Part shown: positions 20,901 to 35,900 of the stretch, piece by piece
Layout: the number at the start of each line of letters is the position of its first letter
How positions within the stretch are numbered: the first letter of the stretch is position 1
NCBI GenBank assembly: GCA_949825045.1
Contig: OX463815.1
Span: 29,379,356-29,443,355, forward strand
Origin: Argyresthia goedartella
Lineage: Eukaryota; Arthropoda; Insecta; Lepidoptera; Argyresthiidae
DNA length: 64,000 nt
Direction of reading: 5' to 3'
Notes under the pieces: model-generated
What the model saw: only the letters and a program-made list of their open reading frames with translations
Database searches by the model: none
Told to the model about the DNA's origin: nothing
Position numbers and translations under genes: made by a program

Positions 20901-23900
20901 GGTAGCCACTCTGTAACCGCTTTGGTCCACCTTCCGTCATCTGTCCTTGTATCTATGTAACATCTCACTAACGAAATACAAAAGTGTGCCCTCTACAGGC
21001 GTAAAATCATGGATGTTAAAATAAGTTTTTGAGCAGGGCCGAGTTACATAACAAATTAAAGGGCTTAATTAGAACATCACATATATCATATCTCTTTCTA
21101 TAAAGGTTGAATAAGTTTTGAACTTTGTCTTCTTAGTCCAAGGGATAAACCTACAAAGATCATTAATAACACTTTAACTCTTCGACTACACATTTTCACC
21201 CAATAGATAGGTCCATATTCAAGACCTTGGCTAACATGTGGTAATTACCTATTATCAAAATGACTGATAAGCGATAATTTAAGCAAACAGTAGGTACTAG
21301 ATTATGTGGCCCAATTCTTCTTAGGCACGTCTACCTACCGAGACTGTAAACTAACTACTCAATCTACCCAACGAAAAATTGTAGGTAGGTAGGTAGGTAG
21401 TCTAGGTTGTTAGGTTGGATAAATGATAATAAATTCTAGTGAATTCGTTTTGTTTGTGCTACCTTATCTATCAGTATCCATGACAAACCTACCAAGAAGC
21501 ACTTTATTAAGGCAAGTATTTAACCGCACATCAAAAATACTGATTCTCACAGCAAAAAAGGATCAGCAAAAACAATTTTTAATTTTTAAATATTTTATGT
21601 GTACTCAACTTTAGGTTTTAAGTACCTACCTATTTTTTGTTGTTCTTTCAGGTACAACCTAACACGAAGGATAAAGGGGGCTTCGCTTCGTTCACCCCAT
21701 TTACCCTTCACCTAAGCTACCGCAGCATTTTGCCCTGATATTTGCAGCGCAAATCGGTATTTTTGATGTGCAGCTTAATATTTCCCCTTTATTAATCTGT
21801 GCAAGAAGTAAGCTGAGTCGCTGTTATCATTTGTTATCATAGAAAACCAAACATAAAGGTCCCTCGTTCAGCTTCGCTATTCCACGTTCAGAGGACCTCA
21901 TTTGGCTGGTTATTCACGAATGCTTTAACCCGAACTTGAAACTTGGGCCCGTTCAAGCCATTGTAATTTTTCCTAGTGACTAGTGTAAACAAATGGCGGC
22001 AAAACTTGCTACCCGTTTGATGCGCATTTGTCATTCGGACCGCGAACGACGCGTGTGTGTCACGCGGAACGCAAAAGCGAAAAAAATACATATTTGAATT
22101 TCGAACGCGAAAGATCCCGCGAATATTAACTTTTTCTGTAAACTCTGTGGAACCAGCCAGTGAGTGTTTGTATTTTGCGATGTGATTTAATTTTTAAAAC
22201 TAGGTGGTTTAAACTACAGTTTTGTTTTGATATCGGAGCGAAAGGATGTGATGGCAAAATGACCGATAAGGTGCTAAACATGGAATGGTTACAAACTTGT
22301 TTACCAACAAGCGCGGTATGTTAGTGACTTCTTTAGGATATTTTGAATTGATTTTTAACTAGCTGTTATTAGTTTGTGCAGAGAAGGTCGATAGTAATAA
22401 TTCGTATGTTTTCGGCAATAATCGAAAACTGCTCTTAAGGGGTTAAATATGGCCAGCGCCAGGGGACGCGAACAAAGAAATGCATCTTTAGCTTAAATTC
22501 TAGGCTAAACTAGACAACATAAAAATGTAGGATAAATATATGTTATAAAAGGTCTATTAGAGATAAGAATGGACTTTTAAAATTATCGGATATGTGTTAT
22601 ATTTAATACTTAAAATTATTTTTCGCAATGCATTATTATTCAACTAAATGAACAAGCGCTCGGAGTCGAAATCAGTTTCCTATAGGAAACTTACACGCAA
22701 AAATAGGTAAACAAAAGGGATTTTTTTTAGTTGTTTTATTTTATTTTTAATGTTATTATTACAGGAGTTTAATAATATATTCTATAATTTTCTTGTTCTC
22801 GGAGCTCGGGCTGCCCCGCGGGGCTCTGCGCGGGAGCATGCGTCAGTCTGCTTCGACGCGATGCGACGGGTATTTGTTTTCTTTATCTAATTCTCAATGC
22901 CATTGGCCCTTGTTCAGCCCTTAAGACAGACCATAGATCTAAAAGGAAATGGACTATACTTACCTATTAAAAACACTTGCAAATGCATTCTTAATTTACC
23001 GAATGAGGAAAGGAAAGGAAGAAGGTGCATTAACTTATCTTATTACCTTTCGTTCGACCATTGAGTTACGATCTAACTATGTGTTAAGTAGCCTACCTAT
23101 AACCGTACAATGTAGGGATCACAGTACATTGTACAGATATAGGTAGGCTATTTAACACAAAGTTCCACGACCTACCTTACTTAGAGGGTTTGTTTCCAAA
23201 AAATCTTTGGTAAGTATTCCCAACCTAGAGAGTTTTGACTTTTGACCAATGGTCGGGTAAGTTAATTTTATTTTCTTAATTAATGGCGGTTTTTGGTATG
23301 TTAATATCGCCTATGTTACGTGTTTTATTATATATTTCACTGTATTTGGGAATTTTTGCGTTGATTTGTTGCTCGTTAGGAAAGCTAAAGGTCTGTGGGA
23401 TCCAAGAATTTTCTTCGGACGTGAACTGCCTGTCGGGAAAGTTGTTCAGAATCATTAAACAACTCTCTTTCACACCTCACCTTACCCTATGCGAGAAAGA
23501 GAAGTCACAGCTCTCTCAATCACAAAGAAACTAGGCGCCAAATGTACCTAGGTACCCTCCAGAAAGTATGTTTTGTATATTTAAGGGCTGAACATGGGCC
23601 AATGGCATTGAGAATTAGACAAAGAAAACAAATACCCGTCGCATCGCGTCGAAGCAGACTGACGCATGCTCCCGCGCAGAGCCCCGCGGGGCAGCCCGAG
23701 CTCCGAGACCAAGAAAATTATAGAAAATATTACTAAACTCCTGTAATAATAACATTAAAAATAAAATAAAACGATTAAAAAATTTCCCTTTTTTTTACCT
23801 ATTTTTGCGTGTAAGTTTCTTATAGAAAACTGATTTCGTCTCCGAGCGCTTGTTCATTTAGTTGAATAATAATGCATTGCGAAAAATATTTTTAAGTATT

Positions 23901-26900
23901 AAATATAACAGATATCCGGTAATTTTAAAAGTCCATTCTTATCTCTAATAGACCTTTTATAACATATATTTATCCTACATTTTTATGTTGTCTAGTTTAG
24001 CCTAAAATTTAAGCTAAAGATGCATTTCTTTGTTCGCGCCCCCTGGCGCTGGCCATATTTAATCCCTTAATATACAATTTTAAGAATTTTTTACCTACCA
24101 GTAGGTGCTATTGTTCTTAAAATCCCGTGTCTGGCCATGGCCGCTGCAGACTCTCGCGCGAGACGACCCGAAGGAGCCGTATACGCGTTTTGCAGACAAG
24201 GGCATAAAGTGACATTTAATTAGCAGACCATATTTTGGGGAAGTACTCATCAACATCATTCTTTCCCAAAGAAACATATGATCGCAAACGAAGAAAAAAT
24301 CGGTTTACATTAACTTGTACCTCTTGTAGGGAATCAGCTGATCGGGTCAAAGTACTGAGTTTTTTTTTATCGTTTGCTACAATTTTTTCTTGGAGAATGT
24401 TGTTCATAATTATGGGTACTTTCATTCCCCAAAATATGGTCAGCTAATAAAATGACACCTGTTTATCTGATATTGGTAGTATTGGTACCTACGTACCTAC
24501 CTACCTCTGGAAAACGCAGCCTCGGGCGGGACTCTGGGACGAGGCGTCTCGCGCGAGAGTGTACGAGGCTATAACAATATCCTGTCCAGCCTTAGTCATA
24601 CCTACTTACTTTCTCGAATGACAAATGCGTCAACTCTGACTCAGCACGAACGTAGTACGTACGATACGTTACCTACTTACTTTCTCGAATGACAAATGCG
24701 TCAACTCTGACTCAGCACGTACGTAGTACGTACGATACGTTACCTACTTACTTTCTCGAATGACAAATGCGTCAACTCTGACTCAGCACGTACGTAGTAC
24801 GTACGATACGTTACCTACTTACTTTCTCGAATGACAAATGCGTCAACTCTGACTCAGCACGTACGTAGTACGTACGATACGTTACCTACTTACTTTCTCG
24901 AATGACAAATGCGTCAACTCTGACTCAGCACGTACGTAGTACGTACGATACGTTACCTACTTACTTTCTCGAATGACAAATGCGTCAACTCTGACTCAGC
25001 ACGTACGTAGTACGTACGATACGTTACCTACTTACTTTCTCGAATGACAAATGCGTCAACTCTGACTCAGGTGTAGTACGTACGATACGTTACCTACTTA
25101 CTTTCTCGAATGACAAATGCGTCAACTCTGACTCAGGTGTAGTACGTACGAGACGTTATTGTTGACGCGAGCTGACTTTGGTTTGTTTATCAAATACCTG
25201 ACGGTGGCTCTGGTGTTTTTACTGAAAGGCCCATTCACACCACATACACACTCGTCTCCAATTCTCCTCTCCATACGCGTTGGGTCAAGTGACCGACATA
25301 TAAGTATACAATTATAGGAAGTATGAATAAAGAAGTGAATTAATTAAAGACCTGCACTGCACTGATCAAATAGCTTTTAATGTGAAAGTCGTTCAGAATG
25401 ATCCTTAACTACTAGTATGAAACAATCCCTTCAAATGTTATAACTCTTTTCTGTTTAAATATATACCTTGGAAATAAATACAGCGGAGCAGTACCTTTTT
25501 CTTTTACCTTATTCTTCGTACTCAACTTATTTATTATGCATAAAGGCCTTTAAACGATTTGTGTTTATAACCATAACTCATAAAATAATGGTTTTATCAG
25601 TAAAATAAAAAACCTACAATTTAGATGTTAATCACTGAATAAAGCTTGGTATTTTGGTAGGTTGTATTTAGGGATGCAACGATACACCTTTTTGCCAATT
25701 CGATACCGATACCGATACGCTTATAAAAATATCGGCGATACCGATACCGATACGCTTATTGAATTAAAAAATGAAGGTTAAATAGAAAAAATACAAGTCA
25801 GGTTATTTATTTTATTAGGTAATATAAAAAATTAATACGGGTTGATACAGTTTTAGTAATTAAAATTAACATTATTCAGATTTTTATTTAAAAATAGAGC
25901 GCGGGGTTTTCCCGAGCAAAGATCGTGCCGCGTTGGAAAGGAAATAGACGAAACAACACGTGCATTTAGATTGAATTATAGCGTTCGTTTGCAACTAGAT
26001 AGACGAGACAACCCGCGCGTTTACATTACATTTTAAAAGCGAGAAATTACAAACTATAATTTTATCATCATCGTCATCAAAAGTAAAGTATCATCGGCCA
26101 TAAAAATGTCTTCGATGCCGATATATCGGCAAACCTGAAATATAGCCTATATATCGGTATCGGTATCGTATTGGTTGCATTCCTAGTTGTATTGTAATGT
26201 GTAGTCGTGTTTTCACCCCATGGTGAGATGTTGACAAGAGACCTACCTAGGTAAGTAACACAATCACGCATATAGAAATGGCCACAATTAATAACAAAAT
26301 GCATTCTCCTGCAAATTGCCATTATCTGTGGGGCTCGTAACATTCCATTGTTGTCTCAACACTAATTGGCTCGAGCAAATACACACTTCCAGCGTGAAGT
26401 TCCAGGTATTCAATTACTAATTTGTTTACCAAATAAAACTATTCCATTTGTCTATTATCTACGGAACTGAATCATCTTTCCTCAACGTAACAATAAAATG
26501 AAAAAAAAAACCTGGAATAAAAACATATTGTTACACAGTAAGTTTGAAATATGCGACATCAATTTATTGCCAATTCTTTAACAATATCTGTTGGATTCTG
26601 AATATCCTGTATATATATCTAAAGAACCGGTTCTGCTACAGAAAATAAGACGCTCTCACTCTATTATTCAACATAAGTTTATAAATGATCTCGATGAGGT
26701 GATGCTAAAATGTTTAAGAGTTTGTTAAAATATTTACTTCATCGCACCATAAAACTCCAGAGTACCTTCGCCTTCCACGTCATACTCTATTTAATAATGA
26801 TATGACTATGGCTAGCGGAATTCCGATTAACCTGTAGTGCCAAACAAATACCAAATTAGATAAGATATTAAATTAGGATATCATACATCATTTGCCAATT

Positions 26901-29900
26901 GCCATAACGCGACAATTAAATAAATGAAATTATTTTAATTAGAGTCATGAAACTTATGAAGGTCGTTGATAACCGCGCCTCGCTAATAGAATAATGAAAG
27001 CTTTATTTTGCCTTAGTCCTAAACAACCATCAAATTAACGTGTGCATGTTTCGCTGAACGTTTCCTGGCTATTTACTATATTAACATAACATATAACGTT
27101 AAGTAGTTTTGCCCTTTAAGGTGATACGGAAAAAATGGGTTTTTTAAATCCATTTACTCCACTATAAAGTCATCTATATATTTGATTTTCGGGTTAACGT
27201 TTATTGCGTATTTAATTAATATTCTCACTGAAGGAAAACGCGATTGCATTAAATTTTCTCAATGGAATTTATATACGAAAAGACCTCCAAATTGTTTTAT
27301 TTTTTCCTGTCATTCTGAAATCGTAACTTATTTCATTGCGGAATTGCATTCAAAATGTGGATTTCATGTATTCGTAAACGCTCCTTGAAAACCTTTTTGA
27401 CAAAATAGCGTATTTATTTTTAAACAATTTTATTTGGTTTGGCGCTACGTTATTTTAGTTGAGTCGAGCGCATTGTTTGCTCTCTCATTTCTTCCTTATG
27501 TGGAAGTAATTAACGCTGTCACTTACGTCTACATTCGTATTCCTTTTATATATCTTTGTTCATATTACCTTAAGCCCCGACAGAGATTGAGCTAATAAAA
27601 TGATTATTTTTGCAAAAAAAAAACCTGTTTTGTCTCAAAAGCATAGATGTTACTTCTTTAAACATTTGCTAATTTTTACAGTTCTGTGTTTCAGTGTCAA
27701 CAACATGTACTTATATTAAAAACACTAAATAATGCAAATAGTTGCATGGCAGCCAGAGCAAAGTTAATATTGCTACTTCTTTGTAGATTTTACTTTGAAG
27801 TTCTTGGAAAATATCCCGAGGCTCAGAAAGCCATTGATGTTTGAAGACTATAAACGTGTCAATGCGTCTCTCAAATAATGCTACAGGATGTTTTATATAA
27901 ATAACAAATAACCTTCTCATCTTTTTGGATTCATTCATTTATGAAACCAATTAAACATTATTTGGTTACATTCATTACGAGACGTTTCTGAAAATGTTCT
28001 GACCAACCCCTCTGCCTCTGGTGAGACTGCCCCTTAATCTCACGTGTTATTTTTTCAAAAGTTTTAATTTGTAAATAAAACTCGATTTCCTTCATTATTT
28101 TTATTAAAGACTATTTGGGATTGATAAGATCTTAGTCTAGGATAATAGTGATAAAAACAATAAATTCAAATAGGAACTACCTAAAGGTAAAGACCTCTTG
28201 ACATATTATGGTCTAGACACCATTATATTTTAATTTAACCCAATTTTACACGCTGTTTTTTTAAAAGAGGGGGGGGGGGGCGAGGGCTTAGGAGGCTTGC
28301 GATTTGGCGAGACACCCCCCAAAATAAAACAATCTCAGCAAGACAACCCCTGGTGTGTTACTGTCGGAGTTGTACTTTCCAAGCGAGAGGACCTCTCGCT
28401 TGGAAAGTACAGGTTCGAATCCCAGCTGGGAAGGAAGAGGACAAAAACCCAGGTCTTGCATGTTTGGATGTTTGTGACTTCGCTGTTTCTGGTTCCCACG
28501 ACACAGGGTGTCACAGTGTGGAGCCAGAAGCAATGCATGTGCCAGTATGTTAATGTTATGTTATGGTATTAAAGACTTCCTGGTCCATATCCGTATCGCC
28601 TCCCTGAGGCAATAACCCTGTATCACTTACTAGTCGACTCTTAAATCGATTAGACTGAACTGTCTTCTATAGTGTTGTCTAGCAGTGACATTAATTATTC
28701 ATATGTTTGTTTATTTGAGGAACACTGTAAACGTACAATTACGTACGTAAATTTAGCTCAAAGACGCACCACATCATATCAGTGCCAGTGCAAACTAAAA
28801 GGATGAGATCAATCCAGAATTCTGATTTAAGATTAACTTACAAATGGAATCAACGGCTTTGCCAATAAATTATACGATATTTCTAGAAATGTCATCACAT
28901 AAAGTGTGATTTATATGGATTCCAGACATTGTAAATTGCAAGTTGCTCGAACAATTACTGTTAAACAAACCCTCAACTATATTAGTCGGTGATTTAACCC
29001 CATCGCGCGGAGACCCTGAAATTAACATCGCGGTTGTCAACCTTATACGATGGTAATAGAGTTGAAAACCTATGCATTTGAGTTAACGAGTACGTTGCCA
29101 CTTTGCCGTACAAAACGAGAGGACTAAATTATAAGCATATTTATTAGAAACCGGCCGAACATTCGGTTAAAATAAAAAAATCGGCGAAGCCGCACTTCGG
29201 TTCAATTTCGCCGCGTTTCTCGAGAGCGAGAGCGACACGTCATGACTTGTTTAGGCACTTACACGAATTGTCGAAATGAATAGATGCACCCCGCCCGCCG
29301 CCCGCCGCCCGCCGAACTAGAAGAGTCTTTTTTGTTTATTTATACATATTTACGCATTTAAATTACGCAGTAGTTTAAAAATTACGTAGCATTTAAAAAT
29401 ACCAAGTTTATTTTGTTTAGTTTAGGCAAAAAAGTATGACTAATGTAATTTCAAAATAAACGATAATGAATAAAGGCCTAATTTTATTTTACGATTCAAA
29501 ACTCAAAACTCAAATCATTTATTGCAAATAGGCAAAATAATGGCACTTTTTCAAGTCAAACACTTACTTAAGTCTCATGTACTTGCATGGAAAAAAATAA
29601 AAAATAAATCAAACTAAACTAATGAGTACCTACATAACTGATTATTATGGTTTGAGTTTGAAAAAGGAAATTTCCCCTACAAGTGGTGATTCATGGTTGA
29701 ATCTCACACAGGAAAAAGAAACTCCATGAACTCTACCAGTGCTTCGGAAATACGCCCGTCAGAGAAGATAGCACCAAGAAACTCTAAGGGGATGTAATTT
29801 TTTCAATTTACGTCGTGTAATTTTTTTATTACACAATGTACGATATAAAAATTATCTAATCTAATGACAATATTATAACATCGCATCCATAAGTGCTTAT

Positions 29901-32900
29901 TATGATTGTATGATTTTTATTCTATTGATTTCAGTCAAAAAGCAAGTTTTTTTTTTTTATTGTAGATATTTACATATACTTAGCAAACGTAATTTTTTGC
30001 CTCTTCTCTACATTGGACCACTGTGGGAGAAGAGCGCGTAGAAACTCCCACAGATTGATTTTTAGATCTCTTTTAGATCTCTTTGTGCTTAACTTATACA
30101 AATATGAAAAATGTAATTTAATAAGCAGGAATAAATAATTACAAAATCATTAACAGCAAGGTCTGTGTTGAGCTAGATTAACCCCATACAGTCCTGTCAT
30201 TTAAGCAATCTCGAACATTGTAATATCGCTTTTTCGACAAAGTCGCTTTAACATGCTTTTTAAATTGCTCAAATGGCAATTTCAAAATCTCCAGAGGTAT
30301 CTTATTATAGTAGAGAATGCATTGAACTGACCCTTGAAAGAATTGCTAACCTTCGCGAGTCTAAATCGGGGCGCACATAGTCTGTGATTATTTCTTAGGT
30401 TAACATTACAGCTATTAAGTTTGGTAAATGTTGTAAGGTTCTTGCGTACATACATATTTTCGAAAATAAATTGACTAGCTACAGTTAGTATGTCAATTTC
30501 TTTAAAAAGCTCTCTTAAGGAGTATGTTCGTTTTAAATTATAAATTGCTCGAATAGCTCTTTTCTGTAAAATAAAAATAGTTTGAATATCCGCTGCCTTC
30601 CCCCACAACAAGATACCATAGGACTTGGCACTATGAAAGTAACTAAAATATACTAGCCTAGATGTAGCCACATCCGTACTTTGTCTGATGTTACCAGCTA
30701 ATTTATCTATGTGGGGTCCCCACAGCAATTTGCTATCAATGGTTATTCCAAGAAACTTCGTATCATTTACTAATTCTAACGTGCTGTTGTCTAACAACAA
30801 ACTGGTCTCAATTTGCCTGATATTTGGAAGTGAGAATTTGTACACTTGGTTTTACCAGCGTTGTAGTTGTACCAAGTGAGTATTATACTTTTTTTTGCAC
30901 CGAATATTCGGCATTTAAACCGAATTTCGGCCGAATGCCGAAGTTCTGCTCAAGCTTCCGAAATTCGGTCAAACCGAATGTAAGTATAACGAATTTCGGC
31001 AAATCCCTAATATTTATAGTTATTTATAAATAAAACTACCTTACTATAGAAATGGAAAAAACATGACAGGACGTATTTTTTTTTTAGACAGGTCACAGTA
31101 TCAATGCTTTATAAAAGAGTATTTTTTATAAATTCAGCTTCTCTCACCCAGTCCCACATTGGGGGTGGTTTAAGATTAGTGCAACAAAACATTACATGGC
31201 GGCTCTACACTCGCGCGCGAAGCCGCGAAACGTGAGTGTGGACGTGTGGATACCGTTCGCGTATTATTGTCGCAGTCGCGGCTGTTTCTGCAAGTTGTCG
31301 CTTTTCTGCCCGCGACAAAGGAGTCCGCGACGAGCGCGACCTAGACTGTGAACGGCTGCGAGTGTGGAAAGGGCAGCGTGTCGCGCCATGACGTCGCGGC
31401 GCGAACCTCGTGCGACGTCGCGCGCGATGTGTGGAGCCCGCAACATAGGAGGCAGTTGCTCACGTCCGTCCGAGGGAATTACTTGGTTCCTTTCCTAGAG
31501 CCCTTCACGTCCTCCCCGGTAGTGCTAAGGAGCAACAAACTACTCACAAGACGTTAATGTCCGTCTCGACTCTCGCCTTCGGCTCGTGTAATAAACCCAC
31601 TCTCGAGTATTAATGCCCTCCATTATGTAGCAGTCACATAAACTACTATTAATATGTATTAAAATATCCTTTTAAGATTAAATTACTTTACATGGTCAGC
31701 AACAAATTCGAACCAACCAACATCTCTTCAACTGCTGTTAATCTAATCAACATTTTTTGGAAACCCCAACGATAAAGGGGTTTTGTTATTAAGTTTGAGG
31801 ATTCTGTCTGCCTGTCTGTGGCACTCTAGCACTCAAACGAGTAGAAGGATTTTAATGCGGTTTTCTATAAATGGTAGTAGACTTCCCTGCCATGGTTCTT
31901 AGCTATGTTTTATCAAAATTGGATAAGTGGTTCGTAAGTTATCAGCTTAACAAGGAAACAAGTCGGCCAAATTTTTTACTTAAGGGAATTGTTTCGGGGG
32001 TGGTTTAAATTTTAAATTCATATTTTTCTAGTGGACTCATACGTGGTTATAGTTGTATAGGAGCCAATATCTAGACTTGACCCACATGGTGATAGTCTCA
32101 TGCTGAGCTATTGGCAGAAGCCTTACATTATGCAATACAGTCTCAGCTAACTTTAGAACCTACTTACCGACATTTACCAGTTGACCTATTATTAAGTAGG
32201 CTCATTTCATTAGTATCTATAGGTACATTAATTAGTAAAATAGGATCTACCTGTGAAACTGTTAACTGTAAATTATATTATGACTCACTGCAAAACATCG
32301 ATTTCATTTAAGCTCCAAAACTAAAACCGGTTCCGCGTAAAACACATTGCTTTTAATTATAGAACTACAAAATTACGGTTTTCAGATGTTTTCATTCTAT
32401 GTGCTATAAGACCTGGCTTCTTGCTAAAATTCAAGATTGTTGACGACGGGAAATACCATAACAGGCTTTGCTTCCCTTGCGAGTATCAAAAGCAAATTCA
32501 GCAAAGTTGCGGAATATATGCGTTGTATCTTTTGATAGAGGTTTGAACAACTTCATAGGAAAGGCATTTCAACTTTGTACCTCCACACGTCCCTAAGAAT
32601 AAAGAAATTGAACATTTAAGTTCATTAATGTACCATACAGCAAAAACTTGGTTCACTTGTTTCCAAGGCCTTTTGAACCGATGAACTGATATTAATAAAA
32701 TATATGTAAGAATGCGATGGCGCAGTTTAGTCTACTACCAAATACAAAAACCGCATTAAAATAGTTTGACCGCTATTCGTTGTAAAGTGCCGAACCGATT
32801 TTAAATTCTATAACTTTTATGGAAAAATTCAATAATCAGTAGTTGTTGTGATATTTTTGCCGCAATGTTTGAAAACAACTAAAATGTCAATCACACATCA

Positions 32901-35900
32901 CTCAAGAAACTCTTTGGACTGAGACGTCGATTGATCGCCCCCTGAAAAAAAACTCTTGTTATTCGTAGCTAAACTTTCGCCTACGTATAACATAGAAAAA
33001 GTGACCACAAAACTATAGCAATACGTAACCAAATCGAGTTTGGTTATTTTTTTAAGAAACAGTTTTATAATTAATGTTAACACTATTTTGTCTAAGTCAT
33101 ACCAAGGTGCTTACTTCAAGGTAGGCCTACTTACTTTCAGTTATAGCCAATTGGTTGTTTACTTCAGCCATTTTTTACAAAACAGGTTGACTGTTTGTAA
33201 CAAAACTTTTCTTGTTTTAGCTGTTGTTGTTTGTTTATATGGTATTTAGTACTTCAGTAGTGTATAGTCTAATTTATTTTAGCTACCTAAGCGTTTTATC
33301 ATGGCAATAACCGGTAATTTCCCTTTGGTTAATATTTCAAGAATCACCAATTAGATTGATTTGAAAATAATGTCAATTCACAATTCTTTATTGCACAGAA
33401 CATTACAACAATACAATTATACACGAAATTAAAAGGCAAAGGCGAGCTTATCTCTCAACAGAGATTTCTTCCAGCAAACCTATCTGGATAGGATACATAT
33501 AAAATGAAAAGGGTAGTCTAGTGCAATTAAATACTTACCAAATACCAATAAAATATGATACTTACTATAAAAATACATATAATCAAAGAAATAGTAGATA
33601 AAATAAGAATAAACAAATAATAATAATAAATAGATAAATACAATTACATACTTATATATACAATACCTATGATGAAAGAGAAAGTAAGTGCTCTTTCAAG
33701 CGATTCTTAAAGGAGAAAAGAGTGGGACTGTCCCTTATAGTGCAGGGAAGTGCGTTCCACAGCCGAATGGCCCTCAGCCTGAACGAGTGCTCGTAGGCGA
33801 CGGTGTTATGCTGCGGAATACATAGAAGAGACACCGTGTGAGATCTCCGCTCCTTGCCTCTGGAGAAAAGGAACTCAAAACGTTCACGAAGGTAGGAAGG
33901 ATATCTGGGGTTTCTCAAGATGTTAAAAAGTAAAGTCAATATGTGGAAATCACGGCGAAGACGAATCGGGAGCCAACCCAGTTCCTTGCGATACTGCGAG
34001 ACGTGGTCATACTTACGCAGCCCGAAGATGAACCGAATCCCGAGGTTCTGAAGTCGTTCGAGTTTATTCAGTTGTTCTTCGTTCGCACTCACCCAGCAAG
34101 CATCGGCATAATCAATTAAAGGAAGTAGAAGGGACTGGGCTAGAGTGACTTTAGTATGCCGTGGAAGGAAGTATTGTAATTTCCGAAGAGAGTGAAACGA
34201 TGCAAAGACTCGTCTGCTGACCTCGGAGACATGGGGCGACCAAGACAGCATGTTATCGAATACAATTCCGAGATTTTTAGCTTTATCGCTGTATTTGATT
34301 ACGGTTCCATCAAATATTAGAGGAGCGATTGGAAGTTGTAACAGGTCAAGAGAGTATCGGGTTCCCAAGATCAAGGCCTGCGACTTTCTCGGGTTGACCA
34401 GAAGCCCATATGAGAGGGCCCACTTCCTGATATTCTCGAGGTCAGCATTCAGAGCCTCCACAGCCGGAGTCACATCACGCGGAGAGAAATGCCGGTATAT
34501 TTGGAGGTCATCTGCATAAAGATGATATGAAGAAGTAAGTACATCAGAGATTGAGTTGATAAAAACCGAGAACAGAAGGGGTGAAAGGATGCCACCCTGA
34601 GGAACCCCAGTGAATAGATCGCACCAATCGGTGGATGTTTCCTCAGAATTGATGCGTTGTTGTCGATCTCTGAGATAGGAGTCAAACCAGCGGGCGGCAT
34701 GAGAGGAGACATTAAGTGAATGGAGGATCGCAACCAGGATATCAAAATCCACGCAGTTGAAAGCGCTGCTGAAGTCAAGCAGTGCCAGCACAGACATCCT
34801 CTTCTGATCCATCGCAAGTTGGATGTCATCTGTCACTTTGAGTAGAGCGGTGGTAGTGCTGTGACCCGGCCTAAAACCCGATTGGAAAGAATTAAGGAGA
34901 TTCATGGAGGAAAGATAGGTGGATAGTTGAGTGTGTACAATGGATTCAAGGACTTTGGAAAGGATGGGCAGGATAGAAATAGGACGATATTCTTTGTAGG
35001 AAGTTGGGTTGGATGTTTTAGGCAAAGGGATCACGAGAGCACGTTTCCACTGACTAGGGAAGTGACAGTCAGAGAGTGAAGCATTAATTATGTGAGTGAT
35101 AACCGGCAGCAATTCTCCAAGAACACTTGTCAGCATTTGAGAGCAGATTTTGTCATCGCCGACGGCTTTTGATGAGATTGCTAGCACTGCTTTCCTGACT
35201 GCAGCGATTCCAACATGACGCAGATTGAAAGAAGAGTGGCAGGAGACAGTCCTGGAAAGCAAGTTACGGAGTGTGGCATCCTTGACAGATGGATCCATCT
35301 GGACGGGGGGGACAGCAAAAAAATGATTGAGACCGTTAAGGTCGATGTTACCAAGCGTCAGGTCCTGGGACTTACCAATACCAAGGGTCTTCAGAAATTT
35401 CCAAACTTGTGCAGGGGCGTAGTTTTCGATACATTCAAATATATGACGGCGTTTGGCATCTCGACACAGACGGGAGCAGCGATTACGAAGACTTTTGTAT
35501 GCTAAGAGATTTTCTTCGGTCGGATCCTTTTTGTATTTAGTCTTGGCACGGTTTCTCTTAGCCATCAGACCCTTAATGGTATCAGTAAGCCATGGAGCGG
35601 GGAGATGTTTAACTTTAACCTTCTTGACAGGAGCATGTTTGTCAAACAAGCTCAGGACAATCGTGTTAAAGTTTTGGACCTTATCATCAACGGACTCACT
35701 TCCCAGAACAAGGGACCAATCTATGGAAGAGGCGTCGGATTTAAGGGAAGTGACATCAATACCCTTGAAACTTCAAACTTCTTCAACTTGAACCTCGAAG
35801 TTCAAGAAACTTAGCTCTACGCTTGGGGGGCCTAATTTTGTAGGATAGGTAAATTAAATCATGGTAGGAGAAGGGGGCACTGAGTTGACCATGTACGGCA

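Noticed and set aside
22439..24066. Single DNA transposon with 482-bp terminal repeats
   Set aside because: Not excluded, but TTAA on both sides of each arm and a spacer without transposase favour two insertions.
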